Shown here piece by piece: positions 11,001 through 19,388 of a stretch of DNA of 21,429 nt (its first letter is position 1; the number at the start of each line of letters is the position of its first letter). Position numbers and translations under genes: made by a program. The stretch is taken from NCBI RefSeq assembly GCF_000090795.2, contig NW_003546487.1, positions 78,753 through 100,181 on the forward strand. Direction: 5' to 3'. The notes beneath the pieces are model-generated. The model ran no database searches, had not been told where the DNA came from, and worked only from the letters and a program-made list of their open reading frames with translations. This stretch comes from Amphimedon queenslandica (taxonomy: Eukaryota; Porifera; Demospongiae; Haplosclerida; Niphatidae).

Positions 11001-14000
11001 CTGTTTATTTCTATTTGAGCAGCACATCTTTTCAAACTGACACTTGCCTAATTCCTATAGCTTGTAAACTAGAGTAAACTCCAGGAAGTAAATATATATA
11101 TAGACTATCTGCACCTCCAGGGCACGCCTTTCTTAATTAATATTTCAGTAGACTAGTGCTGCTGTTTATTTTATATTTGCTTTTTTAATGACAGTGTAGT
11201 TTAGTATCTAAGGTCATGTGAAAGCACAAGGACATTGAAATGAAGGTTTAGATTTATTAGAAAATTCAATTTATGGTAGCTAATTTTTATAAAAGTGCTT
11301 AGCCCCAAATTTTTATTACAGTTTCTGATGTATTATGTCCTTTCTGCAAAAAAAGTTTTAGTGCTTCCAACAAAATTAATAATTTTTGAGTTATGAACAT
11401 TTTTTAAATGAGCCAAATTTTGAAAATTACCTAAGGCTATAGCCCATGGTTTTTCCAAAAATTAGCTCCAAAATCACCCAAAATTTTTATTACATTTTCT
11501 GATGTATATTAATGTCCTTATGCTAGCATGTAGAAAGTTTGAGCTGATTCCGGCAAAAATTTTTTGAGTTACAGCCGTTTTAAGAAAACGCCAAAATTCT
11601 CAAAAATACCCTATAACCCATGGTTTTTTTCCAAAAAATGGCCCCAAAATCACACCAAATTTTTATTACATTTTCTGATGTATATTAATGCCCTTATGCT
11701 ACGTAGAAAGTTTAAGTTGTTTCCGATAAATTTTTTTTGAATTACAGCCATTTTAAGAAAACGCCGAAATTCTTAAAAATACCCAAGGCTATAAGCCCAT
11801 GGTTTTTTCCAAAAAATGGCCCCAAAATCACACCAAATTTTTATTACATTTTCTGATGTATATTAATGTCCTTATGCTATGTAGAAAGTTTGAGCTGTTT
11901 CTGATAAATATTTTTTGAATTACAGCCATTTTAAGAAAACGCCAAAATTCTGAAAAATACCCAAGGCTATAGCCCATGGTTTTTTCCAAAAAATGGCTCC
12001 AAAATCACCCCAAATTTTAATTACATTTTCTGATGTATATTAATGTCCTTATGCTACGTAGAAAAACCATAGGGCTATAATTATATGCCCTATGCTACGT
12101 AGGGCCAAACCATATACTTATGCTACGTAGGGCCAAACCATGGGCTATAATTATAATTATTGTAATTCATCAGAAATGACTTGTAGAGAGTTTGCTGTTT
12201 TTTTATTATCTTTCTAATGCATGTACGTGTACATGTTAATCATGTTGCTTAATATTGAGCTTATTCTGATTGGCAGCTACATAGAATTAGAAAGTTTGAG
12301 CTGATTTTGACAAATAATTTTTGAGTTATGAGCATTTTAAAATGAGCCAATTTTTGAAAAATACCCAAGGCTGTATACAGCCCTGACAATAAAATAGACT
12401 ATCTAGTATGCATAGAAATATGCTAAACAGGTATTTTGTTCTCGTTTACTGAAAAGGTAATTTGCAAATGTACATGTATAAGGAACTATACAGTCAATAC
12501 ACAGGAGAAGATGCTGTTACAAATAAACTTGGACTAGATCTAACTACATGTATGTTATTATTAACTTACTGAAATAAAGTAGAATTTTATTGGGAGAGTG
12601 AATAAGCCCAGCACTATGACAAGAGTGGCAATAAAAGCTCTTTTGTTTTTCTATTTTAGCAGTACATCTTTTCTATAGCTGAAACTTGCTTATCTTCAAG
12701 TATCTGTACATGCATATGCAGGGCAGTCATATAGCACAAAGATATTGATATGTATAATTGATAATGTAGTTAATAATATTGTGTAACCATTTTTGTGTAA
12801 GCTATAGCTATACAGTAATTGTGAAGGCAAGTTTATATAGTGCTGTATTACTCAATACTTTAGTTCAGCTTTTAAGAAGTTTTTAATACTAAAAAACAGA
12901 TATACATGTAGAACAATATTGTACACAGAAGTTAAAGGTCCAAATTATCAGCAGAAAATAAAGTTAAATTATACAGCAAAATTCTTACTATTTGTACTTT
13001 TATCTGATTTTGATGATAACTCATCAGGAACACTTTCACAGGAAGTTAGAATTTTTCCACAATACAGGAATTGAAACACCTCTTTGTCAATTTTACTGCT
13101 TTATTTCCAGCACTTTTAACTGAGCTCCACTTAAGTATGAAATTCAAAATGCTCAATGGTATCAAACTCATTAGTATGAATGCAATAGCACTCATGTAAG
13201 AGCTATACATGCGGATCTTTTCAAATGTTCCTCTGTCACACTTTCCAGGGATGTGGCCGAATGCCTCACATTCAAAATATTCCTCTAAAGCTGCTTCAAA
13301 CTCGTCGGATTTCGCTGTTATGTTGCTTTGGTGTGCTACATTAAAAGCACCGAAAATAATGAAAAATGTAAAAACCAATAGGATTTTTTTCTCAGCAGTG
13401 TTTAGCTTAGTATGACTTCTTTTTTTCAAGAAATTTGTTTTCTATTAACAAAATTAAAATATTATAAAATCAATATTTTAGTGTACATACATTTCTCATA
13501 GTCCAAAGAACTATAATCAGCATTATAACTCCAGCAGCAAATAGTACATCCATTGGAAGTGTTATAGAATAGAACCACATGACACCATTGCTGCTGCAAA
13601 TAGTTGTTGGGAAACGATTGATATTATATTTGAATTTGTCAACAGAAAGGCAAATGATAACAGCTGGCAATGGAAGTAGTATAGCTTTATTTAAGAAATA
13701 GATTATTTTAAAATAAATGCAATAAAACTTACATAAAATGGTTACAGTTGCAAATATGTACTTGTTACGTCCCAGCTTTTCAAATCTATTTGCTTGGAAG
13801 GGAAAAAGTACTTTGTGAAAAAATATAGCAACATGAAAGAACCATGACAGTGCCATATTTACAAAAGTATAATGAAATGCAACTCCTACATTGAAAATGA
13901 AATTTTTAGATAAGTGGTTAAATTTTTACCTGAAAATTTGCAAAAAGGAGTTGGATTTTTTAATGTCTCCAATAGACTAACTGAACTGCAGTATAATCCA

Positions 14001-17000
14001 TACCGATCAATAGCAGTTATGATTAGTACCATGACTATAAATGAATGTATACAATGAACATAAGATTACAATGCAATTTACCAAATACAGTGATGTCTAT
14101 GACTTGAAAAAACACCAATACAGAAGGATATGCTAGCCTATAATGATACAGTGATATAATGTTGTGACTTGTGATAGATTTTATAGTCACTAACAATATC
14201 TTATATTCCTTTATAACAACAATAATTGCAATAATGCAGAAAGTTAGGGCTATACTGGTTGCAACAACTTCCGAATATATCAGTATTTGTGAGTCTAAAT
14301 GAGACCTAGTTTGATCAAAACTCTCACATCTCGGCTCACAGATTAAATCTATTTTAACAAAATCTTCTCTGCACGCTATTCCTTCAGTACCATTGGTATC
14401 ATTTATGTCTTCAATTGAAAGTGTGACAGAAGATGAGTCATTGACAGCTATATAAAGTGTAAATTACTACGTGTAAGTAATAAGATTACTATCATACCAT
14501 TTGGTAGTGTAGAACAATTAGGTAAGAGTGAGCCATAGCTAAAGTTATTTGCTAGTGTCCACAGGTCTGAACAAACACCTGTACTTATGAGGAGGCAGTC
14601 TTCCTTGGTAGCCTTGTAAGATTTCCCAGTTGAGCAATCAGCAAGTGGAAAGAAATATTGACATATGAAAGCTGATGATTGTTGTTGACATTGTTTGTAG
14701 AATTCTATAATTAACATTAATGAAAAATTAATAAGCTAAAGTCATTACCTAAATAATTATTGAGTGATTCAATTGTCTGTTCGTGTTGATTTTGTTCTTG
14801 TTGACTTACTCCAATATTCAATTCACCTTCTCCAATGGTACATTGAAACCATTGATGTAAGAAGTCTCTACAAGCAGTTCCAGTATACTCATGACATTCT
14901 GAGGCATCATTATCCTGATTCCATGATAGTCTGGTACAGTTTTGGCTTATTCCAGTGATGTTGCTAGTAAATCCTTTGTAATAGATGCTGGCATTGTTAA
15001 AGGTGTCCCTGTTATGACTCTTTACAAAAATTAACGGTTATGTAATCAGCTATCCATTTGAGTGCATGTTAATTTTAATTATATAGATCAATTGTTAAGA
15101 TGTTTCTTTTGAACTAAGCTATTACAAGAATTTTACTATGCATAAATGTTACTATGCATACCATAAGTTAAATTACTCGTATATACTAACATTTTTGGCA
15201 CAAGTGATTGTGTTTACTATAGGCAATAATGTAGTGTATACTACCAGAACATCCTACATGGACAATGAAGCCATGTGACAACAAATTGTGGCTAGTCGAG
15301 TCATTAGCCCTGTTTACACTATGCCCTTAAAGCGGTGGTTTAGAAATAAATTAGTTTATGTGTGGACAATTTCAATGTGGTTTGAAACCGACTTATCTAA
15401 ACCACCTCAGGATCAGGAGGTGGTCTGAGATGATCAAACCAGTTTAAGTACCGAGCAGCTGTATTATTTATGCAATGTAGCATTGTAAACTGATTCAACC
15501 ACAGTTACGTGTGGACACAATTAAGCTGGTTTCTGAACTGGTTTGTAGCGTAAACGGGGCTATTGTCATCCCAGTATGCTTGTGACTGGAAGTACCTTTG
15601 AAATATATTATGAAAGAGAACCTATTTATTTTAGGCACAATATTTAGCTAGAAAACATTACTAAAATATAAATATGTATTGTTGTAATTTGGAGATGTAA
15701 ATTCAAGATCTATAAATTATTTTAAATAAACAGAGACGAATGTAGACACCCATGACCCATATTAGATCTAGATCTATTTTTACCCAAAATTATATATTAT
15801 CTATTCCGTATAACTTTATAATAATTTTATTTGCTACATTTAAAAAATAATATTGACTTACTGAAGTGTAATAGAATATTATTGGGAGAGTGAATAAGCC
15901 CAGCACTATGACAATAGTGACAATAAAAGCAACATTCTCAATCTTCTTTCCTATTGCAGAACTTTTCTGTTTATTTCTATTCCAGCAGCACATCTTTTCA
16001 AACTGACACTTGCCTAATTCCTATAGCTTGTAAACTAGAGTAAACTCCAGGAAGTAAATATATATATAGACTATCTGCACCTCCAGGGCACACCTTTCTT
16101 AATTAATATTTCAGTAGACTAGTGCTGCTGTTTATTTTATATTTGCTTTTTAATGACAGTGTAGTTTAGTATCTAAGGTCATGTGAAAGCACAAGGACAT
16201 TGACATGAAGGTTTAGATTTATTAGAAAATTTAATTTATGGTGGCTAATTTTTATAAAAGTGCTCATTACTTAGCCCAAAATTTTATTACATCTTCTGAT
16301 GTATTATGTCCTTATCCTGCAAAAAAGTTTGAGTGCTTCCAACAAAATTAATAATTTTCGAGTTATGAACACCAAATTTTTATTACATTTTCTGATGTAT
16401 ATTGATGTCCTTATGCTATGTAGAAAGTTTGAGCTGTTTCTGACTAATATTTTCTGAGTTACAGCCATTTTAAGAAAACGCCAAAATATTAAAAAATACC
16501 CAAGGCTATAGCCCATGGTTTTTTCCAAAGAATGGCCCCAAAATCATCCCAAATTTTTATTACATTTTCTGATGTATATTAATGTCCTTATGCTATGTAG
16601 AAAGTTTGAGCTGTTTCCGACTAATATTTTTGAGTTACAGCCATTTTAAGAAAATGCCAAAATTCTGAAAAATACCTAAGGCTATATATAGCCCATGGTT
16701 TTTTCCAAAAAATGGCCCCAAAATCACCCCAAATTTTTATTACATTTTCTGATGTATATTGATGTCCTTATGCTATGTAGAAAGTTTGAGCTGTTTCCGA
16801 CTAATATTTTTAGAGTTACAGCCATTTTAAGAAACCGCCAAAATTCTGAAAAATACCTAAGGCTATAGCCCATGGTTTTTTTCCAAAAAATGGCCCCAAA
16901 ATCACCCCAAATTTTTATTACATTTTCTGATGTATATTGATGTCCTTATGCTACGTAGAAAGTTTGAGCTGTTTCCGACTAATATTTTTTGAGTTACAGC

Positions 17001-19388
17001 CATTTTAAGAAACCACCAAAATTCTGAAAAATACCCAAGGCTATAGCCCATGGTTTTTTCCAAAAAATGGCCCTAAAATTACCCCAAATTTTTATTACAT
17101 TTTCTTATGTATATTGATGTCCTTATGCTATGTAGAAAGTTTGAGCTATTTCCAATTAATATTTTTTGAGTTACAGCCATTTTAAAAATACCCAAGGTTG
17201 TCTCCTTTACTTATATACAGGCATCCATTGCAGGAGTTGTGTGTCAATACTTTTGTCCCTAATGATACCGTATCGGATTCAGCCCATGGAACAATGAAGA
17301 TATTAACTGGAGCTAACGCTAGTGGAAAGAGCGTCTACCTTACACAAGTACTACTAGCCCTCTAATCTATCATATATACTTTACACTATTATGATCTATT
17401 GAGTATTATGTACATGTATATGTTCACTATTCTAATGCACAAAGTATAGCTTGGGGAAAATATTCATTTTCTAATATGTATCATACACATACTAAACACA
17501 CCCCATTATGTTTATGTATGACATTAGGTTGGCTTGATAGTGTATTTGGCTCACATTGGAAGCTTTGTTCCTGCTGAAGCTGCTAAGATTGGTATAATGG
17601 ATGGTATATTCACGCGTGTACAAACAAGAGAGTCAGTATCTATTGCTCAGTCCACATTCCTCATTGATATTAACCAGGTATTAAATGAATCTACGAAAGC
17701 CATAGTGTTGCTTACTATTAGCATTTAATTTTCTGCACTAGTTTTAAGTGATATTTTTATCTTACTTAATCTAAGTACATATATATTGTAGCATTATTGC
17801 CTCATTTTTATAGGTATCAACAGCAGTTCAGTGTGGCACTCATCGCTCATTGATACTGTTAGATGAATTTGGTAAAGGAACTGCCACTGTAAGTAATGTC
17901 CTTATATTGATTGTAATGCTAAGCATTCATGTCATGTACATACTTCTACTATAGTACGGGGATTAATTTTGGCCCAATTTTTGAGCAACTTTAAAAATTT
18001 ATAAAAAAAATCCAATTTTGATTGGAATCAACTCAAACTTTCTACACAACATACGCACATGTATATGCATCAGAATTAATTATAAAAAAGTAAAATTTTC
18101 TTGTTTTCAATTTTAGTGAAATTTGGTCAATGGCCATGTACTATAGTACAGGGACTTTGGCCTGATTTTTGAGCAACTTTAAACGTTCATAGAAATCAAA
18201 ATTTGATCCGAATCAGTTCAAACTTTCTAGTACATGTACATGTAGACAGAGTCTCTATAGTTTCTTACACAGCTTTTGTATATCAGTAATATCACTTATC
18301 ATAATTGTATTGTACAGGTGGATGGTCTAGCATTGCTGGCAGCTGTTCTTCGCCATTGGCTAAAGAAAGAGGAGGAGTGTCCTCACATTTTAGTATCAAC
18401 TCATTTTCATTCTCTACTGGATCAAAAACTCTTACCTGATTCTGAGCTGATTGAATATTTAGTGAGTACTGTATAGCTGGAAATATTTGCTGGAATTTAA
18501 TTTTGCTGTTTGCTGTTCATTGTAAAAACACACAATTTAATTCCACAAACCATTATAGGCAATGGGTGTATCAACAGCTCACGCCTACACCAGCAAAATT
18601 AAATTCCACATGCATTAAAATTTGCTATATTAGTGCAAAATTAAAAAATATAATTCCTGCAAACTTTTCCAGCTATATGGTATATTATATTACTGTTATG
18701 CATTTGGTAGAGTGCATATTCATAATATTTAACACCTGTATAATGGCTTTTTACTTTTATTATTTTATATACATAGACTATGGATACCATTAATGATAAA
18801 GGTGAGCTGGTGTTTCTCTATCAGTTGGTCCCAGGTAAAAGTGATACCAGTCATGCTTGTCACATTGCTGCTACTGTCGGCTTACCTCCCGAGATCATAG
18901 AAAGAGCTCAAAAGGTTATCTCTTTAATCATAGTAGATTTTGGAAATAGAAGCATAGAGTTGAATGATGCTTTATGACAATAGGTATCGCAGCAGATTCG
19001 TTGTAATGAGCCAGTAACTCAAATTAATGATGCTAATACAGAAGCCAAGACTAAAGTGTAAGTATAACTACCATATAGACCTTTAATTTGGCTTAGTTTT
19101 ATTTTGGCATTTTGTAAGCTGCCAATCGTTAATGCGCATGGTCACGATATCATTAATTATGAGCAGAATTACTGGCTAGTACATGCATGTGTATCAGCAG
19201 GTCCTTTTTCTTATGCTTTTAGTGCTTGTGCAAAAAAGTAGCAGATAATTATCTTGAATTTTTCTTTTCTTTAAACCTATAGCTGTATTGATATAGTAAA
19301 TCGATTTATGGAGCTTGATCTAGAGAAAGATGATGTCGTAGGATTTTTACAAGATTACGTACTCCCAACTGCAAAAGATATTATATGA
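2045..19388 (+). CDS. MSH5: MutS protein homologue 5 (MSH5), meiotic crossover factor, 27 exons
   Basis: Exons: 2045-2173, 2263-2386, 2463-2540, 2666-2743, 3631-3776, 4029-4138, 4428-4463, 4528-4610, 4653-4698, 4924-5062, 5108-5170, 5236-5307, 5394-5450, 5571-5643, 5719-5828, 5902-5982, 6274-6319, 6475-6516, 6570-6666, 6841-6930, 17221-17347, 17528-17677, 17814-17888, 18318-18461, 18777-18914, 18984-19057, 19283-19388. They join in frame to 837 aa, about the length of animal MSH5. Collinear family blocks include [35 protein letters not shown] and KNGRHPL. The ATPase has Walker A GANASGKS (597-604), Walker [10 protein letters not shown] (D676, E677) and STH (H713). It lacks the N-terminal mismatch-recognition domain of MutS, as MSH5 does. 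The family works as the MSH4-MSH5 clamp that stabilises meiotic Holliday junctions. Exon 1 is the least certain. Confidence 0.95.
2790..3540 (+). repeat. Tandem satellite array, about four monomers of 186-187 bp, in MSH5 intron 4
   Basis: The block GCCAAAGTCCCTGTACTATAG recurs with variants at 2798, 2985, 3171 and 3357 (spacing 187, 186, 186). Each monomer also carries GATGCATATACATGTACTTATG and GCGTAGAAAGTTTGAGCTGA. Three of the four hold the palindrome CTGTACTATAGTACAG or a near version. The array fills most of the 887-nt intron and ends in a broken partial copy. Confidence 0.9.
3777..4028. other. MSH5 intron 5, with a worn repeat fragment
   Basis: The part at about 3838-3935 contains two GGTGTCCTT blocks, one preceded by TATAGA. 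They resemble the interior of the complete element in the next intron (4192-4380). I take it as a decayed relative but cannot define its ends. Confidence 0.35.
4190..4382. mobile_element. MITE-like element with terminal inverted repeats and TA target duplication
   Basis: The left end TAGTCAAACCTGTCTATT (from 4192) pairs with the reverse complement of the right end (to 4380), CAGTCAAGCCTGCTATT, with few mismatches. TA dinucleotides flank both ends (4190-4191 and 4381-4382). The interior repeats GGACA/TGTCC blocks. There is no coding capacity. TA duplication with such ends fits a non-autonomous Tc1/mariner-type element. It sits in MSH5 intron 6. Confidence 0.7.
4709..4825. mobile_element. Short inverted-repeat element or relic in MSH5 intron 9
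   Basis: The left arm (ACCATATAGCAGG, AAAGGATAA, TTCGCAAA) mirrors the right arm (TTTGCGAAA, TTATCC, CCCACTATCTTAAAG) imperfectly around an AT-rich centre. The pattern fits a worn MITE of about 120 bp. No clear target duplication is visible. Confidence 0.4.
5995..6214. mobile_element. MITE-like element (216 bp) with TA duplication, MSH5 intron 16
   Basis: The left end CCTTAAGGTTACTTTTAA (5997) pairs with the right end CCTTAGAGTGACTTTTAA (reverse complement, ending 6212), and both are followed inward by TGCGGGTAC. TA flanks at 5995-5996 and 6213-6214. The element starts only 14 bp after the exon 16 donor (GTGAGA, 5983). The exon end was set at 5982 because exon 17 then continues the MSH5 motif as [10 protein letters not shown]. 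Confidence 0.75.
7001..7024. repeat. Perfect 10-bp inverted repeat with 4-nt loop
   Basis: TTAGTAACGC, loop GGTA, GCGTTACTAA. It lies at the left edge of duplication unit A and is absent from the matching place in unit B (around 12155). It may be part of a small insertion or an extruding hairpin. Confidence 0.7.
7403..7500 (-). pseudogene. Decayed exon 1 of a receptor-family gene
   Basis: On the minus strand this matches exon 1 of receptors A and B: ATG TGC TGC, then the shared CTTGTCATAGTGCTGGGCTT and TTATTCACTC blocks, ending in CTTCA at the donor. It has lost about a third of the exon, meets a stop after four codons, and its donor reads GCAAGT instead of GTGAGT or GTAAGT. No other receptor exons follow on its 3' side before MSH5 exon 20, so it is a truncated copy. 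Confidence 0.75.
7529..7926. mobile_element. TIR element (394 bp), perfect 20-bp ends, TA duplication
   Basis: The ends CCGTAAATCGGGAAATTTTC (7531-7550) and its exact reverse complement (7905-7924) are flanked by TA (7529-7530 and 7925-7926). The interior has further weaker inverted blocks (CGCGAA, GACCCAT/GGGTCA) and no coding capacity. The sister unit shows the uninterrupted site near 12701, so this element was inserted after the duplication. Likely a Tc1/mariner-type MITE. Confidence 0.9.
8206..11027 (-). pseudogene. Receptor A: Frizzled/Smoothened-like 7TM, frameshifted
   Basis: Nine exons on the minus strand: 11027-10896, 10278-10008, 9954-9748, 9700-9450, 9392-9337, 9287-9183, 9139-8987, 8934-8741, 8691-8206. 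Exon 1 has a basic start and a hydrophobic stretch (about 21-41). Exons 2-3 give ten cysteines; the C-x8-C spacing followed by PLADC recalls the distal half of Frizzled cysteine-rich domains. Seven membrane segments follow, with two cysteines in the last outer loop ([14 protein letters not shown]). In exon 4 (about 9648-9655) a 4-bp insertion relative to B shifts the frame to a stop directly after GMNY. Without it the frame would run 616 codons to a tail ending NSAV. Exon 6 also reads YRYE where B and C have DRYG/DRNG, suggesting relaxed constraint. An assembly error is possible. Confidence 0.75.
10279..10895 (-). other. Receptor A intron 1 (617 nt)
   Basis: Donor GTGAGT and acceptor TTTGTAAAG, phase 0. 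It is AT-rich and shares several blocks with intron 1 of receptor B. It lacks the 254-bp TIR element present in B and so serves as the empty-site reference (about 10577-10612). I see no gene in it. Confidence 0.6.
11028..11290 (-). promoter_or_regulatory. Receptor A 5' flank, candidate promoter with TATA-like tract
   Basis: Directly upstream (minus strand) of the exon 1 ATG. A TATATATATA tract lies at 11092-11101, about 65-75 bp before the ATG. The roughly 260 bp are almost identical to the flank of B (15994-16256), with about five differences. Promoter role is inferred from position and conservation; no start site can be seen. Confidence 0.4.
11290..12062 (+). repeat. Satellite array, about four monomers of 174-179 bp, in unit A
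   Basis: The marker CCCATGGTTTTTTCC recurs at 11443, 11617, 11796 and 11973. Monomers share TTTTTATTACATTTTCTGATG, GTCCTTATGCTACGTAG and AAAGTTTGAGCTGTTTCCGA. The same core is present in the 186-bp arrays, so the families are related. The array lies upstream of receptor A. Confidence 0.9.
12045..12140. repeat. Short repeats at the unit A / unit B junction
   Basis: TATGCTACGTAG recurs at about 12052, 12091 and 12120, the last two followed by GGCCAAACCAT; CCATAGGGCTATAATTATA and CCATGGGCTATAATTATAA also repeat. The palindrome CTACGTAG is in each. This scrambled stretch marks where one duplicated unit ends and the next starts. Confidence 0.7.
12570..12667 (-). pseudogene. Decayed exon 1 of a receptor-family gene (unit B)
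   Basis: On the minus strand it reads ATG TAC TGC TAA, so it stops after three codons. The CTTGTCATAGTGCTGGGCTT, TTATTCACTCTCCCAATAA and TTTCA|GTAAGT blocks match exon 1 of receptors A and B. It is the counterpart of 7403-7500, better preserved at its donor end. No second receptor exon follows. Confidence 0.75.
12969..13045 (-). pseudogene. Former C-terminal tail of receptor B, now untranslated
   Basis: In the frame used by receptor A this stretch still encodes a recognisable tail ([17 protein letters not shown], ending NFAV) up to a stop at 12969-12971. It is open and aligns with A's last residues but is cut off by the upstream frameshift, where B ends CIVEKF at 13046. Confidence 0.7.
13046..15993 (-). 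CDS. Receptor B: Frizzled/Smoothened-like 7TM receptor, short tail
   Basis: Nine exons on the minus strand: 15993-15862, 15019-14749, 14704-14498, 14447-14195, 14137-14082, 14034-13930, 13885-13733, 13684-13491, 13441-13046. They join to 588 aa with no stop. Residues 21-42 are hydrophobic (signal peptide or anchor). The ten-cysteine domain spans about 70-205, with NxT/NxS sites; a linker has CREDF and CEPRC. Membrane segments lie near 261-283, 290-314, 343-367, 382-405, 427-452, 477-495 and 538-560. Class F receptors bind Wnt-like ligands or sterols through such a domain; this ligand is unknown. The Frizzled KTxxxW Dishevelled motif after TM7 is not intact ([11 protein letters not shown]). 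A frameshift after KLTKR shortens the tail. The family call rests on topology and cysteine pattern, not on a search. Confidence 0.75.
15020..15861 (-). other. Receptor B intron 1 (842 nt)
   Basis: Donor GTAAGT and acceptor TTTGTAAAG, phase 0. It is longer than the matching intron of A mainly because of the TIR element at 15307-15560. No gene is visible in the rest. Confidence 0.6.
15305..15562. mobile_element. TIR element (254 bp) in receptor B intron 1
   Basis: The ends GCCCTGTTTACACTA (15307) and GCCCCGTTTACGCTA (reverse complement, ending 15560) are flanked by TA. The interior holds inverted copies of GGTGGTTTAGA/TCTAAACCACC and no coding sequence. Receptor A lacks it at the matching place, so the insertion followed the duplication. 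Class uncertain: Tc1/mariner-like by TA duplication. Confidence 0.75.
15994..16256 (-). promoter_or_regulatory. Receptor B 5' flank, candidate promoter with TATA-like tract
   Basis: The counterpart of 11028-11290, nearly identical, with the TATATATATA tract at about 16059-16068. Its right end runs into the satellite array. The role is inferred from position and conservation. Confidence 0.4.
16260..17200 (+). repeat. Satellite array, about five monomers of 177-180 bp, in unit B
   Basis: The marker CCCATGGTTTTTTCC recurs at 16512, 16692, 16869 and 17047. Monomers match those at 11290-12062. The last monomer decays into AAAAATACCCAAGGTTG about 20 bp before the acceptor of MSH5 exon 21 (17219-17220). 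Open frames inside it are incidental. Confidence 0.9.
17940..18240 (-). repeat. Two inverted monomers of the 186-bp satellite, MSH5 intron 23
   Basis: Reverse-complement copies of the intron 4 monomer: ACTATAGTAC then TTTTGGCCCAATTTTTGAGCAA at 17950-17990 and again at 18139-18180 (marker spacing 188). CAAACTTTCTAC and CATGTATATGCATCAGAA are also present in reverse. They lie between the Walker B exon and the next MSH5 exon. Confidence 0.85.
18492..18607. repeat. Exact 17-bp inverted repeat in MSH5 intron 24
   Basis: GGAATTTAATTTTGCTG (18492-18508) and its exact reverse complement (18591-18607) frame 82 bp. A further weaker copy (GCAAAATT...ATTCC) follows to about 18660. It may be a small MITE relic; no clear target duplication. 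Confidence 0.6.

Larger units (their letters stand above)
6977..12137 (-). repeat. Tandem duplication unit A (about 5.1 kb) carrying receptor copy A
   Basis: Unit A begins near CCAAACCATGGGCTATAATTA (6980), and the same string recurs at the start of unit B (12135). Order in each unit from left to right: short satellite-like segment, TATACAGCCCTGACAAT segment, decayed exon 1, receptor gene (antisense), shared 5' flank, satellite array. Boundaries are approximate. Confidence 0.8.
12141..13045. other. Spacer left of receptor B, no intact gene
   Basis: It contains a single diverged satellite-like segment (12160-12390), a decayed exon 1 (12570-12667) with its former upstream flank (to about 12780), and the 3' flank of receptor B. 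The former tail-coding sequence of B lies at 12969-13045. Confidence 0.6.
12138..17200 (-). repeat. Tandem duplication unit B (about 5.1 kb) carrying receptor copy B
   Basis: It repeats unit A in order and orientation: AAGGCTGTATACAGCCCTG segment (12366, cf. 7211), decayed exon 1 (12570-12667), receptor gene, 5' flank and satellite array. It differs from A by separate TIR insertions and many small indels. Confidence 0.8.

Noticed and set aside
16304..16528. Minus-strand open frame
   Set aside because: It lies wholly within satellite monomers and matches nothing I recognise.
18503..18793. Plus-strand open frame in MSH5 intron 24
   Set aside because: It covers an inverted repeat and AT-rich intron and runs into exon 25 out of frame.
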